Below, piece by piece: positions 13,558 to 28,044 of a DNA stretch of 64,000 nucleotides (positions are counted from its first letter, which is position 1; every line of letters begins with the position of its first letter). The notes under the pieces are model-generated. The model searched no databases. It saw nothing but the letters and a program-made list of their open reading frames with translations, and had not been told where the DNA came from. This stretch comes from Seriola aureovittata. Lineage: Eukaryota; Chordata; Actinopteri; Carangiformes; Carangidae. Position numbers and translations under genes: made by a program. The stretch is taken from the NCBI RefSeq assembly GCF_021018895.1, contig NC_079383.1, positions 21,220,353-21,284,352 on the forward strand, in the 5' to 3' direction.

Positions 13558-16500
13558 CACACACAGACGGGTTCCCTCTCAGATCTGAGATTTGCATTCA
13601 CTGTTCTGTCAAAATGGTACAAATGGTGGGTGAGCTGAATACCTCGACATTTATTACCGCATCAAACGGCGTCAGCTCATTCAGATGTCAGTCACCACCT
13701 ATGATCTGTCGAATGCGCTGCCTCCGCCCACCACCGGGGGCGACAGTTGAGCCTGTGACTTTGTAATTACAAGTGCCGTTTAAAAGTGTGTCGGAGCGCT
13801 GCACGCGGCTCTGATCTCAGTGGGGAATCTCAAACTCAAAAGTCTTCAAATAAAAAAAAAAAAAAAAAAAAAAACAGGACTGGGTAGTGTATACTAGCGG
13901 ATACTAGTCTAATTGATGATAGGGATCTGTGTAATTCAATCAGTCCTAATGGGAATGCCTGGAGAGAGGACGAAACACTTTGATCGTGGCGGTTTGAGAT
14001 ACAGAAATCTACCAGATGAAGCAACATGGTCGATGATGACGTGGGTATAAGGAAGGAACTTAAGCACAACGTGAGAAATGTGAGTCGGTTTCGTATTAAT
14101 CTTTGTGAGAAAAAAAAAAAATCCTCTTGACGCCCCTTCACCCTGCTGGGGGGGGTGGGGGGGGTGGGGGTGGGGGGTGATCAGAGATAAGGGTCAGCTA
14201 CAGAGCAGCGACCTCATCTGAATTCAAACCACTTCAGCAGAGCACACGTTTGCTTTAACCTGGGTTCTCCGTCTGAAGGATGACCTACCTACTGTGCTCA
14301 CTAAATCATCACATACATACATAATTTATTATTAGTAGTAGTAAATCATTAATTTTATATATATATATATTTAAGTTATTATTTATTCAATTTATTCATT
14401 TGGTGCTTTGTCAAATCAGTTCCTCTCCAGGAAAAGAACAGGTCAAACATGGCAGAGAGAGAGAGAGAGAGAACATCTCATCTCCAGTTGTTATTGCCCG
14501 ACTGAAGACGGAGAAAACAGAAAATTACGAATTAATACAAGCCGTGCTGAGTTTTTGAGTGACAGCTGAAAAGAACACCTATATTTGGAAGCTGACATTT
14601 TGCATAATTACCTTTCTGCTGAACCTCAACCAAAACAGACGTGCCCCGACAAAAAGGCATAAACCTGCTCGCGGATATAGACAGGCGGCATTCCCCCAGT
14701 AAGTGCACCATCCTACAATAAACGTAGAAATTGGATATTCATCTTTGACCTCGTCGTGCATCTGCTGCGCCTTACCTGTTAAAATGTTCTCTGTACTCCT
14801 TCGCCACCCTCTGAATCAAGCTCTTTAATCTAAAAGCAAATGAGAAGAGAGTGAAACACCACATGAGTCGGCGTCTAACCCTTTTTCTTTCTTCTTCTTT
14901 TTTTAGTCGGTGCCTGCAATTTGTGGGAAGATCCAAACAATGACAGCAACTCTTATCGTTATTTGAAAGCCTTGCACTTAAGCACAACTATTGCGGCAAA
15001 GTGTGGGAGTGTATGGGAGTCATTTATACAGAGCCATGCTTTTTAATTTCGGTGTTCTTTGTACCTGCCACTCTTCTCTGTGGGGTCCTTCTCGTCGATG
15101 ACTGCAATCGCCACCAATTTGCCTGAGGTGGCAGACAGGGATTACAAATCACACACACACACACACACACAGGAAAAAAAAAAAAAGAAGGTGAGAAGAC
15201 AATGGCAGGCAGATTAAGAGGCTGTGGATGAGACGCATCACCTCTCAAAGAGGGAGGAGGGAGAGAGGGAGCGAGAGCTTTTTATTCATTCATCACTCAA
15301 ACATTAAACTAGCTTAGGCTTTCTACTTGGTTGAACAGGAAACAAGTGGTCACTTTCTGGTAGAGGAGCTATTTCGGTGCCATTCAAAACTCAAACCCAC
15401 GACATGACAAATAGGTCTACTTAAAAAAAAAAAAAAAAAACTTCTGTTACCCTGACTTGAAGCTAGAAAACCCCTTGTTGCTTGGAAGGAGAGTGCCAGC
15501 CTGCCCCCTGGTGGTCACCGGTGGTAGTTATATATGGCGAGGTTAAGGTTATGTGCAGACAAATAATATTTTACATGCAAATCTAGTTTCTAGTGGGATG
15601 AGTGGAAAAGAACGAGGCAGTAAATCCATGAAAGTATTTGTCAAATGTCTGCACTCACTGTTAATGAGAATGTTGATATCCTCTACATGTACCTGAATGC
15701 ATCATTCCCAGAGTAACCTTTGGTGTATACTTATGTGGTTGTTAAGAAATGTTGTCTTTTCCTACAGTGCCTCTTCTTGGGAAAACAACCTGTAGAAATG
15801 TGCATAATTAACTCTGTGGCGTCTAACGAGGTGCACAGATTCCACTGTCGATGTAGCCGAATTAGCTAGCTAGCTAATTAGCAGCCCTGGATAATCAGGA
15901 GAGATTCATGGTTGACAGAAACAACGGAGCCACTCGGCTGCGGGACGTTTGGTCGCCTATAATCTCGCCAATTTCAGGTTTAATTAAAAACAAAAAAAGG
16001 AAATCTATAAAGAGTTGGAACGATTGGAACGATCAACATTTGGGCTGTTGAGATTATTTTGGCCAGTTTCGATCATTTCTCCATGGTAACAATGAAGAAA
16101 TGTTGATAAAGCAACAATAAAATTCTCATTCATTTCCACTTTTCTAACTAAAATGTCACTTCTACTGTGGAGAAATGTTAATAACATCACTAATAAAGCG
16201 TCAAAGTCATCGCACTTTCTGCAAAAGCTGATGGCAAAGGTTAGTGAGGTCTGTGCAATCATAAATGCGAGTCATTAATGAAGAGTTCTTAACATAATCC
16301 ATCATGTCTGCTCTCGTCAAGATCTTTTATATCTCGTCTCCAGATGATAAAAGTCCGTCGGAGCTAAAAAGACGAATCAAATGTCATGCCGGAGGAGGAT
16401 AAACACCAGCCAAATGGATTTTTCATAACCTGGCAACCCAAAGGTGTTTTCTAACAGATTGCGAATAACAGATCTACAAAGCATTAGATTTATTAACAAT

Positions 16501-17127
16501 AAATAAACATGAACATAATATGTTCATGTATCATTTAGGTGTTGTTTCTGAGCATTATCCAGGAAGTGAGAGGATAGCTCATCGATGTATGATCGCTGTA
16601 ACACACGGGTCCAGATGTTTTTACGACCTGGAGACTGAAGATCTCGCTTCAATGTTCTCAGGTTGTTCTGGTTCGCTCTGGCGAGGTGATGTAAATCAAA
16701 TCTTACGAGACATCCATCTACCGACCTGAACACGTCACACTCCCTGAAACCGGCTCAATCGCATATATACAAGTCGATGGAGCAGCACTTTGGATTTCCT
16801 CCTCCACCGGTTTTTGGGAACTACTTCTCCTACGGAATCTGATACTTGATTGAAATGTCTTTAGAGACAAAAGGCTTACACTGTTTTCACAAATTCACTT
16901 TGATGGAAACTCTGCTAAGTTAATTCAACAGACTGAAGCCACAGACTGCGTCGCCTTTAATCACTCTGACTCAATTAAGACGCTTTTAGTGAGTGTTTTG
17001 TATGCAGAGCTAACCCCCGCCACGCAGCGAATTTAGCATAAATGGGCTAAAAAGTGAATTTAAGCAGCGACAAATGTTAGCAACATCCAACAGTTGAGTC
17101 GCTGATCTCACACAGAGAGAGAGAGAG

Positions 17128-17161
<34 letters not shown>

Positions 17162-20100
17162 TAAATTCTAAGAGAAAGCCCCGTTTTCTCTGCACTGCAT
17201 CGATTTACTGCTGTTGAAGAGACGGTTTGTATTTCTTCAGCTTAAATTTCCTATGGGACGAAAAAGCGCATGAACATCTGAGCAGCGTGGTCTATCTGGA
17301 GGGAAGGGACGCTCTTTCCCCATCATGGCTCCAATGAACAATTAAAGCTTGTATTTTTATTTTAATAGGAAGTCTTTACAAGATCAGCTTTTATACGTTT
17401 GATTTTTAATTACAAAGTCGACATGAGGTAGATTGAATATTTCAGGGCGGGAAGCTAAATATTAGGGATTGTAGCACGATGTAATAAATTGAAGGGGGCA
17501 GGCTGAGTGATATACGCTGCTGCTCATTTTGCAGTTTAAAAAAAATGTCGTCAATTGACTTTCACAATCACAAGTCACACAGCTGATGTTCACAGTTGAC
17601 AAAACAACGCCATTTACACAGAAAATGGAGCTGTGAAATGTGCAGTTGATTAATCAATTAGTCGCCGAGCCGGAGGAAAAAAAAAAAAAAAAAAGACGAC
17701 TGCAAATGATTTCGATAATTGCTGAAATCTTTTTTCAAGCAAAAATGGAAAAACAAAAATAAAAAGAACATTTTATAGCTCCATCTTTTTTCAAATGTGA
17801 GGATTTGATAGTGAACTTTTAGTCTGTGTGTCGTACTGGACGCTGTCTTGTATTCCTGTGATGACCGTCGACACCTGGTGACTCATGTCTGCGAAGAGTG
17901 CGACATAAATGAACTTTATTTTGAAAATCTGCGGGTTCTGGACTGTTCCTTGGACACTGGAAAACCTGGTTGGACGTTTTTCAGTATTTTCTGGCATTTT
18001 ATAGAAGAAAAAATTATGCAAAAATAAAAATATATATATTTATAATAATCAGCTGAATTTATAAATAAAATAAATGTAAGTTGCAACTGTAACCTATAGA
18101 TTATGACTGCTACTATATATTATTATAACTACAATAATGGAAATTGCAATATGGCCAAATCGCAGGAGCTGCCATTTTTTTTGATAAAAGGTAAAATGTG
18201 TCATAATATTGTTGTCCATTGTTATTAAACATAAGCGTTGTGTTGCTGCAGAGACGCCCCGGCCTACAAATCATATTCTCCAGACGTAAAAAGGAAGATG
18301 TTTGTTTGGTACGAGACCAACAACAACAATCATCATCATCGTTACCTCGCGTATCGTGCAGCCCCCTAGTATATATTAGTTGCATTATTTGAAACAAGAT
18401 CTCATGATTACGTACAACTTTCAAGTGTAATAAAACACAAAAACCTAAATGCTGTTTGGGAGTAAACGACATCTTATGGATGAAGAATCTAATGCGTACG
18501 CCACCTGTTTCCCCGAGCTCATAGAGCGTGAAGCCATCGATCTGCAGGTACCCTTGGAAGCGCTCCTTGTTCACCCACGATGACAAACTGCCGTCCTCAT
18601 ACTCTGCAACACAGACAGGAAGAAGAAATCTTTCAGGAGAAAAACAGCCAATCGACATTCAGCACACAACCTGTATTAAAACAGTGTGTGAGAAGATCAC
18701 AGTGTTCACCACCTGTACGCTCTCCAGGGAATAAAGAGCGGGACACAAGCTGAGCATGCCTGGACAGAGGTCAGCCAAACAGCAATCAGAAATTATTTTG
18801 ACAGAGGGCTGCCTCCGGGTTAAGTAGACAGGGAGGTTATTATGGGTCTGAAACGGCGTGACGTGAGTCAGAGCGAGCAGACCGGGAGTCGAGCCAGATG
18901 TAAACAATCAAAAAGGTAACGCTTCGATTGTCGAGACGTACGTGAAAGAAGAGTTTGTTCAGGCCGGGTTGTCCACAATTATCACGTTGTAAACGATTAA
19001 TTTTCTATTTATCAAATAGCTGGTTGTCAAGACTATTAAAAAATAAATAAAGAATAAAAGAAAACCGGTAATTTTCATTCACAATAGATGTTTTTTTCCC
19101 TGGGATTCTGCCACACCTGACCTCATTTTCACAGCCATTATGTTTCTCTGTCTTCCAAAAAAAAAAGAAAAGAAAAGAAAAGGAAAAGGCATTTGGTTTG
19201 TAAATGACTCTCCACACACACGTACATTCATTTTCAGGACACAGTTCTGGCAGATTTTTTACACATTTGGAGAGTGAATGCATAATTCAACAGACGCATC
19301 AGGAAACAAAAAAAACAAAAAAAACCATCAAGTGCAACAAATAAATAAAAAATAAAGTGGGGAAAAAAAAGGAGTGTTTCCTGAATGTGAGCCACATGTT
19401 GTTGTTTTCCCCCACAACATCTGGAGGCAGCATGCAACTGGGAGAGCGTCCCGGGAGGGCGGGGATAAACGGCACCGCTCTCTCTCTCCGGCTGAGAGAA
19501 AGAGGCTGCAGGACGCTCATAATTGATGTCGAATGTAGCCGGGACCTCATTATGACATGTTAATAAGTTATCATGACCTTTCTGCTGCTATTACAGTAAT
19601 TACAAGAACGCTGATGACTTTTACATGGTTCTTTAGGCTGCAGGGCCCCAAAGGAGGCGGGAGCGTAATAGCGAACATGACAACCTAAAAACCTGTGATG
19701 CGCTTTCTTACAAAAAAGCCCAAGGTCGTAGCTTTTGCTACTGGCACCCCAAATAAAATGACCATAATGCAATGCAATCTATTCCTCAGTGCTGCTGCTG
19801 CTGTGTGCAGAGCAAAGCAGAGCAGAGCTGTTGCTGAGTCAGTCAATATGGAAGACATTCCAGAGAGTTCTCTCCACAGATGTTCTGGCTTTAAAGACGG
19901 CATGCAGCTCCCCCCCACCCACCCAACCCCCCACCCCACCACCCCACCACCAGAAGCAAGGCGAGAGCTGAAGGGCCCCATACTGGGATCATACAGCCTG
20001 ATGAACCTCTACATGGACTGCACCTGCTTCACCTTGAAACAAATTAGAGCCGCTTTCTTCCTGGGCGCCAGCCACGCACATCTCCATACTGCCCTACAGG

Positions 20101-23100
20101 AGCCTGTCAGCCCAGAGTTCACACAGCGGGAGACGAGAGAGAGAGAGAGAGATGAAGAGGAGGAGGAGGAGGAGGAGGAGGAGGAGGAGGAGGAGGAGTG
20201 AGGACGATCCATGTGTCAAGAGTTTTGAGTGGAGGGAGGAGGCGGCTCTGACACGTTTCAAGGATGAAGGTTAATGGCAGAGAAGACCTTCCAAGACAAT
20301 GCAAATAGAGTAGTAGAAGAAGAACCGGAGGGAAGAGACGGAAGAGAGGCGGGGAGCGATATCGTCACAGATAACTCCAACGAGGTGAGACGCAGGACGA
20401 GGAGGAGGAGGAAGAGGAAGATGTATGAAACAGAAACAGAAAGCTCGTGTTTCACTTCAAGAAAAAGAAAACACAACAATAAAAACAGCTATATCACAGT
20501 TTGTGGGGGGGTTCATGGGTAAATAATAAGTTTATATATAATACTTACTTCCTTTTATTGCTCTGTTTATATTTAAAGGGAGCCGGCAGAATAATAATAA
20601 GCCGAGCTTGTTCTTGTTTATCTTTTGTTTTTAGTTTATTTATTGAATCTATCAGCGTATTTGAGTTTTATAAGTTGGAAAAATGACTGAAATAAACTAA
20701 ACTAAACTATTCACATGCAAAGCTGAAAGATCATGACATGGCACGTGAAATGTTTCAGTGAAATATTGAATTTCACATGAAGGATGTCATTGTTTTTCCT
20801 CTTGAATAAGCTAAATAACACAAGTGTAACTTTTATGCCTGCGTGTTTGGGCACGACATGTCAATGCAGTCTAACACACCCGTCTAACGGAAGGTGAAAT
20901 ATGATCTGCCCCCCCCCCCGCGTCGATTCAAATGACCCATTGGAGCGAACGCCGTCAGAAAAATGTCGTCTTTGTGTTGTCACCTTTTTCTCATCCCGTC
21001 ATCACAGTCGTGGACTGTTAATCAGTCATTTAAGCGCCGCCGACACACATATGCAAAACAGTCCTGGCCTCGCTGTGTCGAATACTCTTCCATAGAAGGA
21101 GTCAGGGAGCCGAGGCCGAACCATAAACAGCCCCGACACGGAACGCCTTCATGTGGAGCTCCGAGTGTGTGTTAACATGTTTGAAGACGACTACGAGAGC
21201 GAGCGGTAGCGCGCTGAGTACACAAACATACATACTAATTATATTTCTCCCTACTTCCCTCACTAGCACTATCATGAGGCCCAGTAGCTTTCGCTGCACA
21301 CGCAGTGATCAAAAAGAGAAAGAAAAGGCTCTTCAAGCACAATAACAGTGTGAACCTCTGTAGCAGTAAGAAGCTGAGGATTTGAAGAATTAAATATGTA
21401 TGAGCCTCTGTGCTGTACTATATTTTAACAGTGCTCTTCATAAAAAAAAAACAAAGGGGGGATGCCTGTGTTTGTGACACGCACTAAAACCAATCAAATC
21501 CACAACAACGTGTCAAATATCATCCTGCACAAAGCGAGGAGCCGTTGTTTGGACAGCGTGGCTTTGATCAGCAACAAGACGGACCTGCACATTAACAACC
21601 AGCGCTGCATTTCTAATAAGTATCTTCAATCTGCATCTTCACCAAATACAAGAAAGAAAAAGTGATAAAAGCTGCTTCTGTAGCCGGTAGATACAAACAA
21701 CACAGCTCCTGAAAATACATGTAAGCACAGTATATAAATAAAAGGTGTGTGTTATATTTCACACACACTTGAGTAAACGTCACAGTGTGTCACCGGGTGT
21801 TTGATGCAAATGTGTCTCGGAAGTTCAGGCGAATAACATTTGATTAAAAAAAAAAAAAAAAAAGGCTTGTGACAGAACATCATGCAAAGTGAGAGCAATA
21901 AAAAAAAAAAAACCACACAAGGAGCCGGAGCTCCAGGCGGCGGATTGTCAGGGAGACCGGTCCTCTGAGACAAACGTGGCGCCGCACAGCTGGACGGAAA
22001 CCAGATGCTGAAGACCACAGGTGGTGGAAAAGGGGGAATTTCTTCTGCCGTCACTGCAGGTGAGTGTTTAACGAGCGACAGCCGCGTCGCTTCACCTGTG
22101 ATATCTCATAACAAGCGCTTTACCTTCTCCATTTTCTAGACGCCGCTCTTCCCCCCCACCACCTTTGACAAGCTTAATACGCCGTCACCATGGCGATGCT
22201 GGACATTCAGCGCATCCTCCGTTTCACGGTCCTGGAGGACTCTGCGGAGAGCGGGGTCTTTGTCGTTCGCGTCTGCTGCGGCGAGCCCTTCCTGCTGCGG
22301 TTCTGGCGCAGGAAGCCCGCCTTCCGGAATGGTCAGGTGGAACAGACGGACGTGAGGTCGCAGGCGGGGGCGGCGGGGGCGGCGGCGGCGGCGGTGGAGG
22401 CGGTGGAGATGGATTTTGTTCTCCGGGTGCTCCACCGTGCACCGAACCTACCCAACAGCCACTACTGGGGGCCGTTTGTGTTGACGCTGTGCCTCGACGC
22501 TCTTCATTTCCGCTTCCGCCTCCCGCCTCAGGCCCGCAGCGGCAGCACGATACAAGACATCATGGAGGGACGTGGAGAACTCACACTGTTGCGGTGAGGC
22601 GGCAGAGTTGGAAAGCAGCTCCTCTCAACTTTCAATGTCAAATATGATTTTAGTTTGCTGACGCTTGGCGGCTGATTCAGTTCTCGGCTCCGTGTGACTC
22701 TATATACAGCAACAGCTTCGCTTTGGTTCCTCCGGCCCGAACTGCGGTCCGTCGCAGTCCATCCACCCCGCTTTGCTATGTGTGTCCGCCCAAAGACAAA
22801 CCACCACAACATCACTGGCCTCACCGCGCACACAATAGTGGGCAGAGCCCCGGGTGCTTTATGATGGGCCAGGCTCGCCATAACTCAGTGTGGTGAGGAA
22901 GATGAAAGAGGAGCAGCCGGGACGGGAAGACTGGAGAAGCCCCGGCTCCAGTTACAGGGATTAAAACCGGAGAAAGAGAAGGAAGAGGAGGAGGGAATAG
23001 ACGGAGGGAAACTGTGGCCCACCGTGGCTCCCAAAAAACTCATTTCTACTCAGCACTTAATGGAAGAAAAACCACCCGGAGACAGGGTGACGCAACACTC

Positions 23101-26100
23101 ACCGTCGTAGGTGAAGAAGGCTCCGTCCTTAAAGACTACAACCGCAGGAAGTTCTGGCAAAGATACCGACTGGTGAAGACACACAAAAGAAAAAATACTT
23201 CAAGTTTCAGTAATCATGTTTACTCTGAGTGTGTGTGCACCTGTCGGCAGCACGGCTCTGCAGCTGACTGTGAATCTTCTACAGCTCTGTGCAAGCCGGG
23301 GATCCCTGCATGCACTTCTAGGAATATATCTGTGCTAAAAGAATGTAATTACTCACTTCAAGCTGGATAAATTAAAAAGAGAAACTGGGTGCACGACTCT
23401 TAAAGAGTATAAATCTTTCAGAAATGCATTACATGACACTTTCAGAAGAGAAAACAATGATGTATATTCAAAAGCGTTACCTCTGGCAAGACTTCCTCTG
23501 AAGCCGAGAAGAAGTAAGTGTAGACGATGAGCTCGGAGGCGACGTCGTTGTACTTCTCCTGCACAACAAAATAAATTAAAAAAAGGCAAACGGGGGCCTT
23601 TTAGCAATCGCACAAAAGCTTTCAATAAATCAGTGTTTAACAGGTGTAACGTCTGAGTCTCTGCACGGTGATTCACACAAGCTGGTCTTTGTTTATTTTT
23701 GAGCAGCGTGTCTGTTATTCAGTCAACGCTGGGAGGGAATCTTGGTGCTTACTTTGAGGGGAGACTCCCCGCCGACGTACACGAACAGCACGTCGTGTCG
23801 TTTCATCATGTGCTCGAACATCTGCTTGCTGGGAAGCGCTCGGACGGCCGGTCTGCGGGAGAAGAAAATCCACAGCAGGGGGGGGGAGGAGGATTTAGTT
23901 TATTTAAATGTGTATTAAACTTAAAAATACAGCACAGAAAATGAGACACTGGTGTAGTGACTAATGTATGAATGTGCACTAAGTCTGCCTTGCTGATTTT
24001 ATGCGCTGGTGGCGCCACCCAGTGGGGATTCGACTACTTGCAGCCCCAGACTTAAAAAATAAAAACAGAGCCAAGCTTTTGATCAAACCCTCTGTCACGG
24101 ATCTGGCTTGATTTCCCTTAAGGAGGAGGAAATCTGTCAGGCTCAGTTGATACAGTGGCTAAACTGGAGCATCAGAGGCAGACATCCACTGAGCTATGAA
24201 ACAAATATGGCCTCTGCAATCAATAAGCTCGGGCTTGGATGTTTTTTTTTTTTTTCTCGTGGCGTCTGTTCCTGTGAAATGAAGGAAGTTGCACTGACTG
24301 ATCGGTTTCATGTTGGCGGCTCGAAGGGCTGCGACTCACCCCGACACCCTGTTGGCAAACTCCACGATGTCGTCTTTTGTCCTCGGCCCCTTGTAATTAT
24401 AGGCGAGATCGCCCTTTAACCTGAGGACGAGAGGCAGAAACAAAAACAAGATCATTTCATTATGAAACCGCTCAGCGTCACTCACCGCTCTCTGCTGTTA
24501 ACTTCCCGGTGGGGAACTGAATATTTTTCACATCTGATTAATTATCTAATCAAAGCAAATTGGCAAATATTAGCTGCTTCCAGCTTCTCAAAAAGGTGAA
24601 CGTTTGCTGATTTTACCCTGCGTCTCCCCCTCAGACGAACCTCCCCCCACCTCAGTTTACTCGCTTTGTTTCCCTCAATTCCCGGACGCCCACGGGATCA
24701 TCGTGTTATTTCAAGCTTAATACAGCTGTTTGACACGACTGAGACTTAATCAAACAAATTACAAAAAAAAAAAAGGTCTGTCCTGAGGTTTTTATTAGTT
24801 TCTGACTCTGAACTATCACTTGAACTGACTCACACACATTCAGGCTCATTTACCTGATCTCCATTTGATTACTGATGTAATAACTTTCACTGAGCCTCTC
24901 CTGGTGACGCCCACCTCCCACTCTGAAAACCTCTGGACTGAACGATCATTTAATAGCCAAAGATAAATAAATAATCACCAGATTAAATCAATAATTTAAA
25001 TAATCATTAGCTGCAGCCTTTCTTTAGCTCATTAAACTCTCGTCTCTGTCTTGAAACGTGCGCATGGCAACCGAAACCTGTCTCTGACGAGGTGTTGGGA
25101 TGAAACAGCAGATCTATCAGGAAGAAAGGTCAACTTAATCTAAATCATCGCACCTCCAGCGGGGAAAAAAATAAGAAAAGGAAAAAAGACAAAAAAAAAA
25201 CAAATGACTTTCTCTAATTGAGTTCCAGCGGAGGAAAGTGCCCGAGTCGAGCTCGTACAACAAGCAGAATGCATTAAGGATTACTAAGGTTGCATCAGCC
25301 CACAGGGCTTAATGAACTCAGGGGGAAACAGAAACTCTAAATCAAGTCTCCCTCCGTCACCGGGGGAGGCATCTCGTGTTCGTCGATGGATGTTTCATCA
25401 CTTGCTTGGTTTAATGTTATGAACCCTGCCGTGATCCTGTGGCAGTTTCCCAAATGAGCTTGATGAAACTAAATGGCGAGGGCCATTACGGCAGCGTGAA
25501 GACGGATGATTCCGTTTCAAATATATGTCGGAAACTCCGTAATGCGCGAGGCGATCGTTTTCTCCAGGAGCCAAACGTGAGCTTCGCCGCCGGAGCAGCT
25601 GGCGTCTACGAAAGATTCATTCATTTTTACTCAAAACAGTGTCACTCGCACCCCAAGAAACAATTTGTCAGAAGTTAGATGAAGAATACGAGTTGAAACG
25701 GCTCACAGTTGGAGAGAGGAATCACGCGGATCACATTTGTTGATCCACAGATTCCCCAGATAAATTGTCCCGGAGAAAAAGTATAAATATAAGCAACAGG
25801 AGATGTCAATTTAAAATCGCTCAAGCTAATCTTAAAAACAGTTTCCTCACCCAGGAAACGTATCATTAACAACATCCGAGCGCGACGAACTTAATAAAAT
25901 TAAAGTTCAGAAGGTGTGAACACAGTATGTCACTTGGTTATGCTTCGAGTTGACGGCAACAACACCTTGATCTCTCCTGAGTAAGTCATCTACGGGAACC
26001 CCGACGGGCCAAAACCTCAGGGGGGGGAACAAACACAACAGTGGGGAAAAGGATCCTGATGATAACAAAAATACAAACTTAAGTCAAGACACTTGAGGGG

Positions 26101-27495
26101 ATGACGGGGTGATTAACAAGCGAGAGGCTTCACAGAGACGAGGGTGATCCGCAGACTGTGACCGGACCCGAATTCAACGAGCCCTTTAATCTCATATGGA
26201 TTTCTTCAGGCCTGTTCGAAGTTGCACTGACGTGTGAAGAAGAGTCTGGTAGCGGGACAACAGTCGAAATAATTTGACTCTCTAACTTCAAAAATTGTGT
26301 TTTTTAGGTTCTGGGTGTCCAGAACTTCAGAGAGACACTCACAGTTTTATCGTGGGGTAACCGCGAACGCCGAACTCCGACGCCATTCCTGCAACACAGA
26401 GAGGAAATAAACCGTCTCAAAGAAGAAGTCACAAACATTTTTTTCTGTATCCAACAAAAAAAAAGAAAAACATTTGAAAACAGCTGATTAAAGGAACCTA
26501 TGAAGCTGGAGCTGAAACTGTCTCTGGACGACTGAAGTAAACATGTATTTCTGCTTCAATCCGGCGTCTTTACATTGTGTAATTTGTGCTGATGTTCATT
26601 AACATGCATTGTCATTATCAAATAAACAAATAAATAACTAAATAAATAACCTAGTTAGCTTAGCATAAAAGGCTGGAAACAGGGGGAGACAGTTAGCCTG
26701 CCTCGTCACCTAGTTGCCAGGCTAAGTTAAGCTAACCGGCTGTTAGCTGTAGCCTCATATTTAACAGAGAGATAAAACAAAATGTGGAACTGTTCCTTTA
26801 AAAGACAAGTGGAACATAAATAAGGTCACTGACTGACTTGATTTATGGTTATTATATCTTTAATTGTGGCAAATATATTAAATTTGCTTATTATATTGTG
26901 ACATAATTAAATTATCATCAAAAATCCATCTTTAAAATTGTAACTGCAGCTTTGGATGGGAGCTGAAAGCCCTTTACATACAGGGAATGATCATGATTTG
27001 TCTTTGCCTTCGTCTCCAACATGTGAAATAATCACCTGGGGACAAACGGGCTCCGAGGGAACACGTTCAGCTGCTTCATCATCTACTCACCAGAGTACGC
27101 GGTGGCGTCCATCTTTCCCACACGGACCGGCGACCCGGAGCTTTTCAGCTCCACTCCCACGTCGTACCATACTGGCTCTAGCTTTTTACAGTAGCCGCAC
27201 CACGGCGCGTAGAACTGAGAACGAGCGGGAGAAGAAAGCAATCTTCAGATCAACATTTCAACACCACGTATAATAGATAATAAAATAGGAAAACATATAT
27301 TTGTTATTTATGATCAAACAACCAAAAAGTACCAGCAGTAACTGGGTTCAGCATCACGAAAAAATGAGTAAATTATTTTGTGAAGCAACAGTTTTACATG
27401 TTGATAAGAGCCGGAGATTCAGTGTAAAGTGCTGAAAAAACAAAACAAAGAGCTAAAAGAGGCTAAAAGCACACTGGAAAAAACAATGCATTATA

Positions 27496-27527
<32 letters not shown>

Positions 27528-27990
27528 AGAAACGTGTTCTAAATATTGATTAATGGAGCTAAAAATATGAAGTTAAACTCATAAGGCAAAAATTTTGACT
27601 TCAAATTCCTCTTCTAGTGGATTTACAGTTTAAATCAAACAGTAATGTGCTAGTGGAGGAGTCTGACTGTGTGTAACCTCTTATCAATACACTGACACGC
27701 CCCAGTGTCACAGCTCATCCCCAAACTCGCAGTGAAAGCAGCTTTGAGTGTCCGAGCTAGATTTGCTTATACGGACCCAGACTCGTATCTGATATAAACC
27801 CCTCCGAGCCCCCAGGCTTTGCCCGGCATGCATGACTTCTCATTGACTAATCACAAACACAGAGGACAGTCTGCACACCCGCTGCGCCTCCACCCTCCCA
27901 CGTCCCGCCCTGACGGCTGCCGTTTCCGCAAGGGATGATCAGGACAGTGGCGCGCTGGACGTGAAGTAAAGCATAGCTGAATGGGCCCAG

Positions 27991-28044
<54 letters not shown>

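Larger units (their letters stand above)
7351..14775. other. tmx3 intron 12, host of a nested gene
   Basis: The largest visible tmx3 intron (7.4 kb). It holds the plus-strand coiled-coil gene at 9428-10423, a TGACATCATC tandem array at 9158-9335, the PIF1-like helicase relic at 11450-12505, poly-G runs (7625-7641, 7818-7830, 8806-8834), CT/TA compound repeats at 10535-10608, an AC tract at 13489-13565 and a G-rich tract at 14148-14178. The rest shows nothing I can name. Confidence 0.7.
18604..23102. other. tmx3 intron 9, host of a small antisense gene candidate
   Basis: It contains the candidate gene at 22190-22597 with a spliced leader, a GA/GGA run at 20133-20199, poly-A runs and a unique stretch at 19517-19640 rich in homeodomain-type ATTA/TAAT words. 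No further gene recognised. Confidence 0.5.

Noticed and set aside
13323..13766. 147-codon plus-strand frame with Thr-His polymer
   Set aside because: Produced by the AC microsatellite; no conserved sequence on either side.
18113..18658. 181-codon minus-strand frame as a single gene
   Set aside because: Only 18603-18505 is real (tmx3 exon 10); the rest is intron read-through.
19695..20201. 168-codon frame ending in a Glu polymer
   Set aside because: Its C-terminus is the GGA simple repeat; the rest is low complexity with no recognisable domain and no splice context.
24139..24205. tRNA-like words (AGCTCAGTGG read on the minus strand)
   Set aside because: No B-box GGTTCGAATCC and no cloverleaf with a T arm, so not called as a tRNA or tRNA-derived SINE.
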